Assembly (NCBI GenBank): GCA_016647705.1
Contig: CM028338.1
Location: 21,721,577-21,785,576 of the forward strand
DNA from: Eucommia ulmoides
Taxonomy: Eukaryota; Streptophyta; Magnoliopsida; Garryales; Eucommiaceae
Direction of reading: 5' to 3'
DNA: 64,000 nt
The translations under genes were made by a program, and so were the position numbers. The stretch's first letter is position 1; each line of letters begins with the position of its first letter. The notes beneath the pieces are model-generated. The model ran no database searches. It saw nothing but the letters and a program-made list of their open reading frames with translations, and was not told where the DNA came from. This document shows, piece after piece, positions 11,634 to 24,012 of this stretch.

Positions 11634-12954
11634 ACTATATGTATGAAATATAAAAAGAGTGTAAGTGGTAAAAGTATCCTACACATGTCGTCTAAATGAT
11701 ACAAGAAATAACTATGCGAGATGGATGCAATTAATGTCTATTTTAAGTTTGCCCAATTAATTTAATGAAATCCCGATTTGAAATTGTCTCAAATTCTATG
11801 AGTATGAGAATTGAGGAAGGATCGCGGAAATAATTTTGTTGGAATTAATCTTGTCGAAACTTAAGTAAAATCCCACGAAAAATATTTACCGAGGGAAAAG
11901 ATTTCCTAAAAGCAATAGTTTCTAAATTCCACTCTAGTTGGGGATGGAAACGAGGCCACAGAAAACTCTCACACGATTTATCGAATCGTTGGATTCATCT
12001 TAAGTTCGTAAAGATTAATTACTACAAACTAAGATTTTATTATTTTTGGATTTTTATATTTTTTATTTTTTAGAGTTTTGATAACAAGAATAAAAATAAA
12101 ATAAAGAAAATACAAAAAAATAAATAATGAAAACATCATTCACTGACGCTCGGGGATTAAGTTTAAGCACGAGAAACCCACTTGGCGTCTTCATCGGATC
12201 ATCAGATGATTTACTTTTTTTAGTTTTTTTTTTTTTTTATGAATTGCGAAAAAAAATAAAAAATAAAAATAAAAAACAACGAGATATGAGTGTCCTCATC
12301 TAAACGCTCAATGTTTCAAATTGAGAATGAAGAACCTCATCCCATTGTTTTTATTGAGTCATCGGACAACTAAAAAAATAAAATTGGTAGGAATTTAAAT
12401 TGCGAGAAAAATAAGATAAGCTAAAAAATTAAAGAAAAAGAAAAACATATATGTTCTAGGCTAAGAATCCTAATACTCGAGTTTTTTTTCTCTCGCAGAC
12501 AGCTTCTCAAAAGGGCTTTCGAAGAGAATTACTCTCTTAGGGATTATTTATCTCAATTTTTGAATGAATCAACTAGGATGAGGGGGACCCTATTTAAAAG
12601 AAAGAATGGTGGGTGAAAAACACGAAATAAACCTAAATACTAGGTTTGGCCTCCAAAGCACAGTCCAAATTGGGCAAGGAAGGGAGAAATTCAGAAAAAC
12701 CTCAAAAAGAATCTTCTAGACACAGGGTGCATGAGAAATATAAGCCCTTTTTCATTGCCTCACCTGGTATGACACGTGGCGTGCCACTACTATTTCTCTC
12801 TCTATCACGTACACATACACACATGGCTGCACAAAAATTTGGCCCCCCATTGGTACACACACACACATATACAAGTTGACAGGAACATGGGGCCCACCGT
12901 TTCTTTCTCTCTCACACATACAAACACAGTTCACACATACATACACAAATGCGG

Positions 12955-12993
<39 letters not shown>

Positions 12994-13357
12994 TATCTCT
13001 ATCTCTCAGTTAGAATTGTGGCAGATATGGAGGGCCCCCATGTGATTTTTTCTCTCTCTCATCTCTTTCTCACCCTCACGGTTCTCTCTCTCTCCTCCAT
13101 CTCTATCTATTTTCTCTCTTTTTCTCTCTTCTTTATTTTTTTCTCTCTCTCTCATTTCCATTTACCTCCCATTTTTTCCTTTTTTCTAATTTTAACTCAT
13201 TTTTTCCTAATTTGGATTTTTCTTCTCCTTTTTTTTTTCTCTTTATCTATTATATTATTTTCTGAAATAAAATAAAATAAAAATAAAGTAGATTATAAAA
13301 TAAAGCATAAAAGTTTTGAGGGGGAGAAATAAGGGATAAAAGACAAAATGTGCCCCA
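10739..13357 (-). repeat. Tat 3' LTR
   Basis: On the minus strand the LTR ends GGGGCGCGTCA at 10739. Its body matches the 5' LTR at 38750-42012 over long stretches, for example the CACACATGG/CACACAC region, the pyrimidine-rich block 12950-13250 and AAAATAAAGCATA at about 13300. The start is set at 13345-13357 because the first ~45 bp align poorly with the 5' LTR. Contains a long (TA)n microsatellite (11557-11630) and CT-rich low complexity. Confidence 0.7.
11557..11630. repeat. (TA)n microsatellite
   Basis: About 37 TA dinucleotides inside the Tat 3' LTR. The 5' LTR has only A-rich sequence at the matching place (about 39580), so the array expanded after the LTRs separated, or was lost in the other. 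Confidence 0.95.
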
Positions 13358-14309
13358 TCCTGTAGTTGGGGTTGACACTTCAATGACCGAACATTTGCAG
13401 GTTGCCTACATACCTTAACATTATGCCGAAGAGCAAATTTAGCGTAGTTCACTAAATGCCCCTTTCAGGGAAAAACACAAACCTGGATGCCAATTTAGAG
13501 CTTTTGAATATTTAGCAGTAGAAGTCTCTGGTTTGAGTCGACAGGAAGGTAAGAGGTCTCAATGATAGGGAGATATATGCTCCTAGCCCTTTTGAGATCT
13601 CTGTAAGATAAGACTTCCAAAACAAAATTTTATTCAGAAAAAATTGTCACCTTTGACGACTCGCAATTTCATTCCCCCTTTTTCTTTCATAATCGCTCGG
13701 CTGATGGCGCTTGGATCAAAGCAATATAGGGGGATCCTTTTTTTAATTATAGAGGTGCACCCTGTGGAGGTTTTCTCTGGGTTATTGGAAGGGTCTGATA
13801 CCGAACAATATCCTCATCACCTTTATTTCATTATGTTTGCTAATTCTCATTTTCTCTTTTTTGATAGGCCTCTTCATCAATAGGGGAATCATTTACTCTT
13901 GCTTGCTCTGTATTTCTTAAATCCAGCAAAACTGGTTGAGCCAAAATATGAAAAAATATATAAAATATTACTAAAGCAAATATCTTTATCACCAAATATG
14001 TTTGTTGCGAGATTCCAAGCTAGACTATTTGGCAAATATGATTTTAATGCAAATTTGAGCCATACCTGATGTTTTTCTTCATAGATTCAAACTTCTTCCA
14101 AATACATCAAGTTCCAAACATGGAGATTGTTTACGATCGATGAAATTTAGCCTTAGTGGTATTCCAAAAAAGGACCCCCGGGCGATCTACCTGTCCCTTA
14201 TTTATTTAGTTTTTATTATTTAAAAAAAAAAAAATAGATAATCACAAATCAAAACAATTTACTTGAAAAATAAAGGTCTTTATTGGACAAAGTATTTCTT
14301 TTTAGAATC
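13358..14309 (-). other. Tat 3' non-coding region between integrase and LTR
   Basis: No frame of interest. Lies between the integrase stop codon (14310-14312) and the 3' LTR. Contains GGTTGCCTACATACC (about 13400), a motif I associate with the 3' region of plant Tat/Ogre elements. Confidence 0.55.
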
Positions 14310-14499
14310 CTAATTCAGAGGCTCGAGAAATACATCACCATTTATTTCTTGAAGAATCAACGCTCCATCGCTCAAGGCTTTGTGAACAACAAAAAGACCT
14401 TCCCAAGTTGGGGCGAACTTGCCCTTGGCTTCATCTTGAAAATAGAAGATTTTTTTCAATACCAACTCACTAGCGATGAAGACTCTATGGTGGACCTGC
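14310..14499 (-). pseudogene. C-terminal end of Tat integrase
   Basis: Minus strand, open from 14499 to the stop at 14310-14312, about 62 codons. The peptide includes ELVLKKIFYFQDEAKGKF, then APTWEGLFVV, then SDGALILQEINGD, the usual end of Tat-type integrase (K-L-x-P-x-W-E-G-P-Y-V-V followed by GGALxL). The upstream part of the domain is missing: the frame is cut by the P-family LTR that begins at 14500, and the integrase core resumes only at 30303. The gap implies loss of part of the C-terminal half of integrase on insertion or later. Confidence 0.8.
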
Positions 14500-15836
14500 T
14501 GGTAGCGGAATATTACATCGCTACTTTAACCGCAAGTGTACGGGTCAAGTTGTATAGAATAGGGAAGAGTAAGGGTTGTCGTATCCACAGGGATTTGATT
14601 AAATTATTGCTAACTACTGCGATTATCATAACCGAACTTGATCTAGGCGATTGAAATTAGGGTTTTTGGTTTTAGATTATATACTAAACTAAATTAATAA
14701 TTAATCAAAACTATAATACTAAGTATACTATATGAGAATAGATTATCTAGGGATTAACTTTGTTTACTTATACATATTTGATCCAATCTAGTTTACATTA
14801 ACGGTATTAAAATTATCCGACAATCTAAGTATCGAAAACTCACTCACTACCTCTTCCAAAGTGTAAAGTGAATGAATATGCGACTTTGTGTTAATAGTAA
14901 TGTCTCCATCTAGCGTCTAAACAACAATAATCACATGAGTTTCGCCCTAACCTCACGGATTTCACACTTTCTAATACTTTCCCGAGTCATTAGATTGTCG
15001 CGTTGTGTTTAAACCCTAGTCCGAATCCGGGGTTACCACTCCCAAGTGTCAAACCCTGTATTCTCAAATCAACCACAATATCATAACAAGCATACTATGG
15101 AGGTAAAAGAATGGTAAACACAATCGAATATAGATGAACAACCATTAACGAAACATGATTTACTAAAACAACGTTTTCATAAACTATATCAATCCCTAGA
15201 CAATAGATATTTAGCTACTCATGATCTTAACCGAACATTCATTAAAATAAGAGATTAACATCATAATTAAATATACAAAACTTAATAACAAAGAGAGAAA
15301 CAAAGAGCGGAAAGTAAATCTGTGAAGTGAAGTGTTCCACTTCTGCAAAAATCACTCCGAAATCGTTTCCTCTTCCACAAATTGATGTTCTCCTCTTCGT
15401 GGTTCTTGATCTTGAGTACCCAAATATCCCAAAAACTCTCCCAATTGTGTTCTAAGTGTCTTGGAATCAAAGGGAATAAGGGTTGGTCTAAAAATATCAA
15501 GCCAAAAATCTAAAAACACTTTACAGCTAAGGGCTTCGACACTGTAGTGGTCAAAACACCGCTGTAGCGGTGGGATGTCGATAGGCTCACCGCTACAGTG
15601 GTGGTAAAGCAGTGGGCGATCTGCCCTCTAATCACTGTAGTGATGATCATTGATCCTTTTCAACGTTCCTCCACCGTCTTCCTACTGATTTGCTCGTTTT
15701 TTAACTATTTTTGCTCCTAACCTCTGCTTTGAATAAAAACAAATAAAAATGAATTGAAGTATAATAAAACATAACAAGAACAATCAAAAACTACCAAATT
15801 CGGCTTGAAAATAGATAGATAAATTTCCACCTATGA
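14500..15836 (-). repeat. P-family 3' LTR (element A)
   Basis: 1337 bp. On the minus strand it starts TCATAGGTGG (first TG decayed to TC) and ends GCTACCA. U3 has the palindrome cluster at about 15535-15650 with TGTA/TACA cores (ACCGCTGTAGCGGT). No second copy of the neighbouring CCTGC is found at the far end. Confidence 0.8.
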
Positions 15837-17469
15837 AATACCTCTAAACGTAAAATTTTGCTAGTTCTTGAGCAAAACACCCATACAATAAAATAAACTA
15901 CCACAACAATTAATGAACTGAAATACTAAAAACGAAAAACACTGAGGAACTAAAAATAACAACAACGTATGAGTTTTGAATTTCATCTTATACGACTAAC
16001 TATTTTCTCTCATCGGCCCCCAATCATATCGATTTCAAGAGTAAAATGCACTATGTGGTGTTCTAGAATTTTAACATTCAATAATAGTAAACGCCATTGT
16101 AGATCCTGCTCAAGTGTGTGTGCGAAAACTCAATCATACAACCATCCACAGATCGGATTGGATTATCTACCAACAAAGTTCATGACTTAAACCACAAAGG
16201 TATAAGAAATCCATATGCCTGACTGGGTTCCACTCTCCACTAATGTAGGCTTGGAAATTCAAAAAGATCAATAATAATTGGTTTAGTTTTTGTTAAATGG
16301 CCAAGGGTATATTAGGAATATAAAAACAGGTTAACGTTATTAATTTAACGATACCCAAGGCACAACGCTTGACTCAATCACACTCTTAACCCCACATAGA
16401 TCAATTTGAAATAACCCTAAACTTATATTTGAAAACGTAGCACTCACTTGTCTAAACAAACAAAAATAAAACCGTATATACACATGTTTTTTTTTGCCAT
16501 TATGAAACACTCCCCCAAACATATTTGATTTGTACAATCTGACGGGTGTGGAAATACGAAAAATAGAAAGTGAGTACTCGAATACTGAACCAATCAATAG
16601 TTCGCCCAAAACCCAACCGCTCACTTCAAGTAGCATAACAAACACTAACTTGATCTCACTCAAATTGTGCCTTAGGTTTAGCGACAATGGTTTGGAAAAA
16701 CTTTAATTGGCCAGGGTATTTGTTACATGTTCAGAATTGAAATGGCTTACCGGCTTCGACAGGGTAACGAAAGATAAATGATATTACATTGTAGGCTTCA
16801 AAGGCTCAAGTGATTAAAATGAATACTTAAATCATATCTTCTGAACTACCTCGCCTAGAATTTTGCCTAGAATTTCCCACAAATCGGGTTCTAGAATTCC
16901 TATTGTCATGAATTTGGCTAACAGATAATCGGTGTCAAATCAATTGGATAGCTAGTACATTGAGTTTAAATGCTCGTGCAAGTTAGGATCCACGATAACA
17001 TTTACCACAACGAAATGTCAAGCACATAGAATACACATGAATGGGCATTGCGCTCGACCTCAATAAACAATTAAGGGATAGACTCATCATCGGGTAATGG
17101 CCCAGATGAACTACAAAACTCAGCACATAACAACAACAACTAAAAACATAAACACACTAACACTAAACAAACATGCATACAATTTAAACAATAAATTAAC
17201 TTAAACTATATAACTAACAAAAAGAAAACATAATAACATACTACACATCACCCCAAAACTTAAAACGGTTAGTGTCCACAATGACCCAACATCGATCTCA
17301 ACAGTTGAAATAAAATATGACGATGAAGGGAGTTTAGAACAAGTATTTGGGAGGCGAGACAATCTCGCCTACGAGTAAAGTCAGCGGTGACGGTTTAATT
17401 TATTTGAAAACTTGGGTTGCCTCCCAAGAGGTGCTTGGTTTAAGGTCCTCGGCCTAACACGGAGAAGGG

Positions 17470-18480
17470 CTAGTCAAAAAGTGGCTTCTGCCCATAGTAT
17501 ATGTCATACAACACAATATACGGGTCTTGGTTCAGAATGCCCTCAAGCTTGGCGAGATTTGGCAATGATCGGCTCGTATTCTCAACTTGATTTTTCTTCG
17601 AATTTTGTGCTTGGTAGGCATGGATGAACGGAGTTGGAAGTAATGGAGGACAACCAAGCCACATTGGATCCTCATAGAAACATTCGTCTTTGATCGGTGT
17701 CAGAATCACAACGTGGATCTCAAACGGTGGATAATCACAAGTGTTATCTTTTGATTCTTCATCGTTGCTCAATTTTTGGGTCTCCTCATCATTAGGATCT
17801 TCATCAATGATCAAACCCAATGTCCTCCCACTTGCATTTGGTTCCTCACGGTGACTTTCAATGCATGTGGCGTTTGTGTCTCTTAGTGCTACCGTTTCTC
17901 ACTTAGCCTCAATAAAGCAGATAAGCTAACCGATTTGCGTTTGAAAAGACATTACGGTCGTATCAATTTTAGCTCAGGTCGTCTCAATATTGTTAAGACG
18001 ATCCTCGTGCTTGTTGAGATGGTTATGCGTTTACCTCAAGAAAATTTGAGTTTTCCCCATAACTGTAGCAAATATCTCTTCCAGGGTGGGGGAAAACTCA
18101 ACAGGCTAGTCTAGGGTGTCAATCCATGGCACCGAAATGTTGGAATTATCCCTCAAGTTTTGGTAACTTGTTGAATAATTCTAATTCTTAAAATCAAGCT
18201 CCGCCATGTCTTCCAAGAATCGATAGGCTTCGTCTGCGGCTAGTTGGTCAAATGAGATGGTACCATTTCCTCTTTCAACCCACATTCTTGTTGCGACTTG
18301 TAACCCATCTAGGAAGTTTATTAGTTGACATTCCCTCGGGAAACCACGATATGGGAACCGAAATAACAACTCCTTGTATCGATCTTGAGCACAATAAAAT
18401 GGCTCGGAATGTTGTTGAAAGAAATGCAACAATACTCGTTGATGAGACATCTTCAAGTACCCTGCATGAAAAACAAAACT
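17470..18480 (-). pseudogene. Athila-type gag remnant
   Basis: Structural (capsid) protein remnant. The segment 18181-18456 reads as a gag C-terminal part: AQDRYKELLFRFPYRGF, then a QLINFLDGL-like helix, then EAYRFLEDMAELD. This matches the A-W/x-R-F/Y-K-x-L-L...C-P-x-H-G...F-Y-x-G-L...EEAxxLxxxMA pattern of Athila gag. After a stop at 18180 the same product appears to continue with stops and frame changes through LNNIETT and TQIGxL (about 17930-18000), and a Glu/Asp-rich segment follows in a second open stretch, 17820-17470. With the tRNA-Asp primer site this places the family in or near Athila. The gag N-terminus was not found. Confidence 0.6.
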
Positions 18481-18570
18481 AAAAAAAAAAAAAAATTAAA
18501 AATAAAATAAATGCCTAAATTAAAATCAAGTTATTTACTCACAATATCAACAACAATCTAAAAACTAATC

Positions 18571-18587
18571 CCCGACAACGGCGCAAA
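18571..18587 (-). other. Primer binding site, tRNA-Asp type (element A)
   Basis: On the minus strand TTTGCGCCGTTGTCGGG follows the LTR end (CTACCA, AG). It is a mutated form of TGGCGCCGTTGCCGGGGA, the complement of the 3' end of plant tRNA-Asp. Confidence 0.8.
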
Positions 18588-18592
18588 AAACT

Positions 18593-21326
18593 TGGTAGTG
18601 GAATATTATGTCGCTACTTTAACCGCAAGTGTACGGGTCAAGTTTTATAGAATAGGGAATAGTAAGGGTTTTCGTATCCATAGGGATTGGATTAAATTGT
18701 CGCTAAGTACCGCGATTATCATAACCGAACTTTATCTAGGCGATTGAATTTAGGGTTTTTGGTTTTAGATTATATACTAAACAAAATTAACAATGAATTA
18801 AACTATAATACTAAGTATACTATATGGGAATAGATTATCTAGGGATTAACTTCGTTTACTTATACGTGTTTGATTCCATCTAGTTTACATTAACGGTATT
18901 CAAACTATCCGACAATCTAGGTATCGAAAACTCACTCACTACCTCTCCCGAGTATAAAGTGAATGAATATGTGACTTCGAGTCAATGCCAATGTCCCCAT
19001 CTAGTATCTAAACGACACTAATCACATGAGTCTCACCCCAACCTCACTGATTATACACTTTCTAATACTCTCCCGTGTCATTAGATTGTCGCGTTGTGTT
19101 TAAACCCTAGTCCGAATCTGGGGTTACCTCTCCCAAGTGTCAAACCCCGTATTCTCAAATCAACTACAATATCATAACAAACATACTATGGAGGTAAAAG
19201 AACAGTAAATGCAATCGAATACGGATGAACAACCGTTAATGATCGGTGTAATTTACCTATCTATTTCCTAACTGAACTTATTAGTTTTCAAGTACGTTTG
19301 TTACGTTGTATTACGTTTTGATATATTTTTATGTATTTTTGTATACACCAGGTGTGTGGGGGTGAAAAGGCATGAAAATGGATCATAAACGATCAAATCG
19401 GACCAAGAACGGTGGGAAAACAAGTATGAGGGCATAATTTTGAAAACTATACTACCGTCGCGGCATCCAGACCACTGCCACGGCGGTCAATATGCAAAGA
19501 TGACCAAAATGTTACTGACAGACCATCGTTGAGGCGGTGAAAGAACAAGATGGTCTCTGATCCTACCGCTGAGTCCACCGCCAAGGCCGTGGCTTAACCG
19601 ACATACCCACCGCTATGACAGTCAATCTGCACAGCTGTTAGATATTGTTTTAGATATTTTGCTCCCTATTTAAACCATTCTCCTATCTCCTTCTTCAACC
19701 CCCAGCCATAGGAGACCCCTTAGGGTTCCTAATATTTTGAGAGTGTTTTGGGGTGTGCACAACTAATTCCAAAGGAGAAGAACACGTTGCAATAAAGGAG
19801 AAGCGATCGTTGGACGGTTTTAGTGGTAAATCTTTAGACTACGGCTAAGTTCTTCTCTTTCTCTCTTTATTTTCTTAACTTTGGTTGGTTGTTGAGCATG
19901 TTTAGCTCGGTTTTCATTGTATAAATGGTTATGACCATGAGTCAAACTGATTTTGTTTAGGGATTAATATATTTTATGAAATCGTTGTTTGTTTAGATTT
20001 ATGTTTCGTTAATGGTTGTTGTTCGCTATTTCGATTGTGTTTACCGTTATTCTTTGATATCATGGTTGTTTAGATAATTGGAGAATATAGAATTTGACAC
20101 TCGGGAGAGGTAACCCCGAATTCAGATTAGGGGAAACACAACGCGATAATCTAATAACTCGGGAGGGAGTTAAAAAGTGTGCAATCAATGACGTTGGGGC
20201 AAGACTCATGTGACCTAGTGTAGTTAAGACGTTGAGGGGGACTTTTTTGTTGACGCGAAGTTACATATTCACTCGTCTTACACTGGGGAGAAGTGGCGAG
20301 TGAGTTTACAATACAAAGATTGTCAGATACGTCGAATGCCATTATTATAAACTAAACGAGACCAAACACGTTTTTGTAAATGAAGTTAATCCCTAGGAAA
20401 TCTTTTCCCTAAACATCTCAATATCATATTAGTATAGTTAGTTTAATTAACTTAGTATTAGTATTAATTAATTATAAACTTTATTTTTATCACCTAAATA
20501 AAATTAGGCTATGACAATCGCAGTTCTCGATAATAATCTCAACCAATCCCTGTGGATACGAAAACCCCTACTCCTTCCCATCTATCCTAAAACTTGACCC
20601 GTACACTTGCGGTGAAAGTGGCGATGTAATATTCCGCCACCAGTTAACAAAACATTATATACTCAAACAATGTTTTCATAAACTATATCAATCCCTAGAT
20701 AATAGTTATTTAGCTACTCATGATCTTAACCAAATATTCATTAAAATAAGTAATTAACATCATCATTCAATATACAAAACTTAAGAACAAAGAGAGAAAC
20801 AAAGAACACAAAACAAATATGTGAAGTGAAGTGTTCCACTTCCGTAAAAACTGCTCCGAAATCGTTTCCTCTTTCTCAAATTGATGTTCTCCTTTTTTTG
20901 GTTCTTGACCTTGAGCTCCCAAATATCCCAAAAACCTCCCAATTGTGTTCTAAGTGTCTTGGAATCAAAAGGAATAAGGATTGGGCTCATAATATCAAGA
21001 AACATATCTAAAAACCCTTTACAACTAAGGGCTTTGGCACTGCAGCGGTCAAAATCACCGCTGGGATGTCAGTAGGCTCACCGCTGCAGCGATGGTAAAG
21101 CAGTGGGAGTTTTGCCCTTCCATTGCTGCAGTGATGATCATTGATCTTTTTCAACGTTCCTTCACCGTCTTCCTACCGATTTGCTCGTTTTTCAACCATT
21201 TTCGCTCCTAACCCCTACTTTGAACAAAAACAAATAAAAATGAATTAAAACATAATAAAACATAACAAGAACACTCGAGAATTACTAAATACGACTTGGA
21301 AATAGATAGATAAATTTCACCAATCA
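18593..21326 (-). repeat. P-family LTR (element A, upstream), split by a solo LTR
   Basis: Runs 18593-19239 and 20643-21326 around the solo LTR at 19240-20642; net length about 1326 bp, close to the 1337 bp partner at 14500. Minus-strand start is TGATTGGTG (21326), end CTACCA (18593). The palindrome cluster (about 21035-21140) has TGCA cores (CACCGCTGCAGCGATGG). Confidence 0.85.
19240..20642 (+). repeat. P-family solo LTR, TSD GTTAA
   Basis: 1403 bp, TGATCGGTG...CCGCCACCA on the plus strand, flanked by exact GTTAA (19235-19239, 20643-20647). The uninterrupted equivalent is at about 15129-15150. Its U3 cluster (about 19450-19620) uses GC-rich cores (ACCGTCGCGG, CCACGGCGG) instead of CTAG. Confidence 0.92.
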
Positions 21327-22289
21327 AATACCATTAAACTTGGAATTTTGCTAGTCCTCGAGCAAAACGCCTACGCAATAAAATAAACTACTACAACAAT
21401 TAATGAACTGAAATACTAAAAATGAAAAACACTAAGGAACTAAAAATAACAACAACGTATGAGTTTTGAATTTCATCTTATACGACCAAAAATGTTCCCT
21501 CATCGGCCCCCAACCATATTGATTTCAAGAGTAAAACGTACCATGTGGTGTTCTAGAATTTCAACATTCAATAACAGTAAGCGCCATTCTAGATCCTGCT
21601 CAAGTGTGTATGCAAAAACTCAATGATACAACCTTCCACACAAACCGAATTGGATTATCTACCAACAAAGTTCATGACTTAAACCATAAAGGAATAGAAA
21701 ATCCATATGCCTGACTGGGTTCCACTCTCCACTAATGTAGACTTGGAAATTCAAAAAGATTAATAGGACTTGGTCTGGTTTTTGTCAAATGGCCAAGGGT
21801 ATGTTAGGAATATAAAAACAGGTTAACGTTATTAATTTAACGATACCCGAGGTATAACGCTTGGCTCAATCACACTCGTAACCCGACACAGAACAATTTG
21901 AAATAACCCTGAACTTATATTTGAAAATGTAGTACTCACTTGTCTAAACAAACAAAAATAAAACCGTATATACACAAGTTTTTTCTGCCATTATGAAACA
22001 CGCCCCCGAACTTATTTGATTTGTACAATATGATGGGTATGGAAATACGATAGAAAAATGACAAGTGAGTACTCGAATACCGAGCCAATCAATAGTTCGC
22101 CTAAAACCAATCGCTTACTTCAAGTAGCATAACAAACACTAACTTGATTTCACTCAAATTGTGCCTTAAGTTTAGCGACAATAGTTTGGAAAAACTTTAA
22201 TTGGCCATGGTATTTGTTACGTGTTCATAATTGAAATGGCTTACCGATTTCGATAGGGTAACGAAGGATAAATGATATTATATGGTAGG
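21327..22289 (-). other. P-family internal region, partial second unit
   Basis: Non-coding sequence homologous to 15837-16790, continued at 30113-30302 beyond the nested element. Highly conserved with the other copies, without a reading frame. Confidence 0.75.
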
Positions 22290-23858
22290 TGATAGATGTG
22301 ATCTACCTATATATTTCCAAATCGGCTTTGTTTGTTTTAGAGTATTTTTATAGCATTTTTATTATGTTTTAATTAGTTTTTATTCTTTTTGTATAAATCA
22401 GGTGTTTGGGGTGAAAATGTACAAAAATGGAGCGTAAACGATCAGATCAAACCAAGAATGGTTGAAGAACGGTGGAAAAATAAGCACGTAGGCAACAATC
22501 AAAATAGTAGCCCACCGCCTAGGTGTCCAGACCATCGCCTAGGTGGTGAAACTACAGGATGGTCACCAAATCCACCATTGTCTTCACCGTTGCAGCGATC
22601 AACAAATCGACATACCCACTGCCTAGGCGGTGACCTCTGCACCAGATTAGATATTGTTTTGAGATATTTTGCCTATTTAAAACCCTCTCATCTCCTTTTC
22701 TCTTGCACTCTCTGGCCATTAGAGCCCTTAGGGATTAGTTTAGAATAGAGAGAGAAAGTATGAGGAGTGCTCAAACAATTCCGAAGGAGAAGATTACCAC
22801 ACGGAGAAGGAGAAGCGATCGGTGGACGGTTTTAGCGGCTAATCTTCGGACTACGGCTATGTTTATCTGTTTTTCCTTTTATTTCTTAACTTCTATATTT
22901 GTTTTAGCATGTTTAGATTGATTTTAATTGTATAAAAAATTATGACCACGAGTTAAATGTGGATTATGTATGAGATTAATATTATTTATAAAAACCTAGT
23001 TTTGTTTGAGTTGTGTTTCTTTAATGATTGTTCTTCGCTATTTTGATTGTGTTTTTCGTATAGTTTGTTTATTATGCTTAGATAGATATATCGAGAATTC
23101 GGGGTTTGACACTCGGAAGAGATAACCCAGAATTCGAACTAGGGTAAACAACGCGACGATCCAATAACTCGAGAGGGAGTTAGATTGTGGGTAATCAATG
23201 ATGTTGGGGTAAGATTCATGTGACCTAGGGTCGTTAAGACGTTGAGGGAGACTTCTTCATTAACATAAAGTCATGTATTCCCTTGTCTTACACTCGAAAG
23301 AGGTGGCGAAGGAGTTTACGAACTGAGATTGTCGATAGGGTAAACACAACACGACGATCCAATAACGCGGGAAGGAGTTGGATTTTGTGCAATCAATGAC
23401 GTTTGGGTAAGACTCATGTGACCTAGGGTCATTAAGACGTTGAGGGGGACTTCTTCGTTAACACGAAGTCATGTATTCCCTCGTCTTACACTCGGGAGAG
23501 GTGGCGGGAGAGTTTACGAACTGAGATTGTCAAATAGGTTGAACACCGTAACACATAAGTCAAACGAGATCGGACACGTATTTGTAAACCAAGTTAATCC
23601 CTAGACAATTCTTTCCCCTAAAACATTTCATTATATTAGTATAGATAATTTAGTTAATTAGTTTAGTTTAATATAAATTTTATACATTCTTTTTAGACTA
23701 GATAAAGTTCAGTCATGAAATTACGGTACTCGATAATAATGACAACAAATCCCTTTGCATATGATACCCGATCTTAAAAGATTCATCATACTAAAACTTT
23801 GACCTCGTACACTTGCGAGTAGTCAATACGCGAGCGTTTAACAAACCCTCGCCGTACA
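22290..23858 (+). repeat. P-family 5' LTR (element C)
   Basis: 1569 bp. U3 palindrome cluster at about 22510-22640 with CTAG cores; TATA-like CCTATTTAAAACCC near 22671; tandem block of ~196 bp (from about 23141 and 23337) containing AGGTCATTAAGACGTTGAGG-type sequence; ends GCCGTACA. Confidence 0.9.
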
Positions 23859-24012
23859 AGTTTTTGGCGCCGTTGCCAGGGATTGTGTTTGTCGAATTCA
23901 GTTTTCGGCAATCACTACCAAGTTGTTGGCACCGTTGTTGGGGATTGTGTTCGTCGAATTCAGTTTTTGGCAATCGCCACCAAGTTTTTGGCGCCGTTGC
24001 TGGGGATTGTGT
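23859..24012 (+). repeat. Three tandem primer-site units, 62-bp period
   Basis: TGGCGCCGTTGCCAGGG at 23865, TGGCACCGTTGTTGGGGA at 23927 and TGGCGCCGTTGCTGGGGA at 23989, each followed by TTGTGTTTGTCG and (first two) AATTCAGTTTTCGGCAATC-like sequence. The spacing is exactly 62 bp. Only the first is next to the LTR. Confidence 0.9.

Larger units (their letters stand above)
15837..18592 (-). other. P-family internal region (element A)
   Basis: The only complete internal region without large insertions, about 2.76 kb. From the 5' side on the minus strand it holds the primer site (18571-18587), gag remnants (18480-17470), a GGGTTGCCTCCCAAGAGG motif (about 17415-17432) that I associate with Athila-type elements, then about 1.5 kb of non-coding sequence conserved in the other copies at 21340-22285, 27170-28490 and 51080-52275, ending in the purine-rich tract before the LTR. 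No protease, RT or integrase is present. Confidence 0.75.

Noticed and set aside
11498-11704. Open frame encoding an Ile-Tyr run
   Set aside because: Translation of the (TA)n microsatellite. Likewise the poly-Ile frame at 53626-53820 from (ATT)n.
12646-13275. Several open frames in CT- and CA-rich sequence
   Set aside because: Low-complexity LTR sequence; products are Ser/Leu/His repeats and the sister LTR does not conserve the frames.
10739-13357. Separate solo Tat LTR unrelated to the copy at 38750
   Set aside because: Tat integrase end and 3' non-coding sequence lie directly beside it on the same strand, and GAGAG flanks both outer ends, so both LTRs fit one element.
22389-22748. 119-codon frame in P-family U3 (also 28774-28992)
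   Set aside because: It runs through the palindrome cluster and is not kept in frame between copies.
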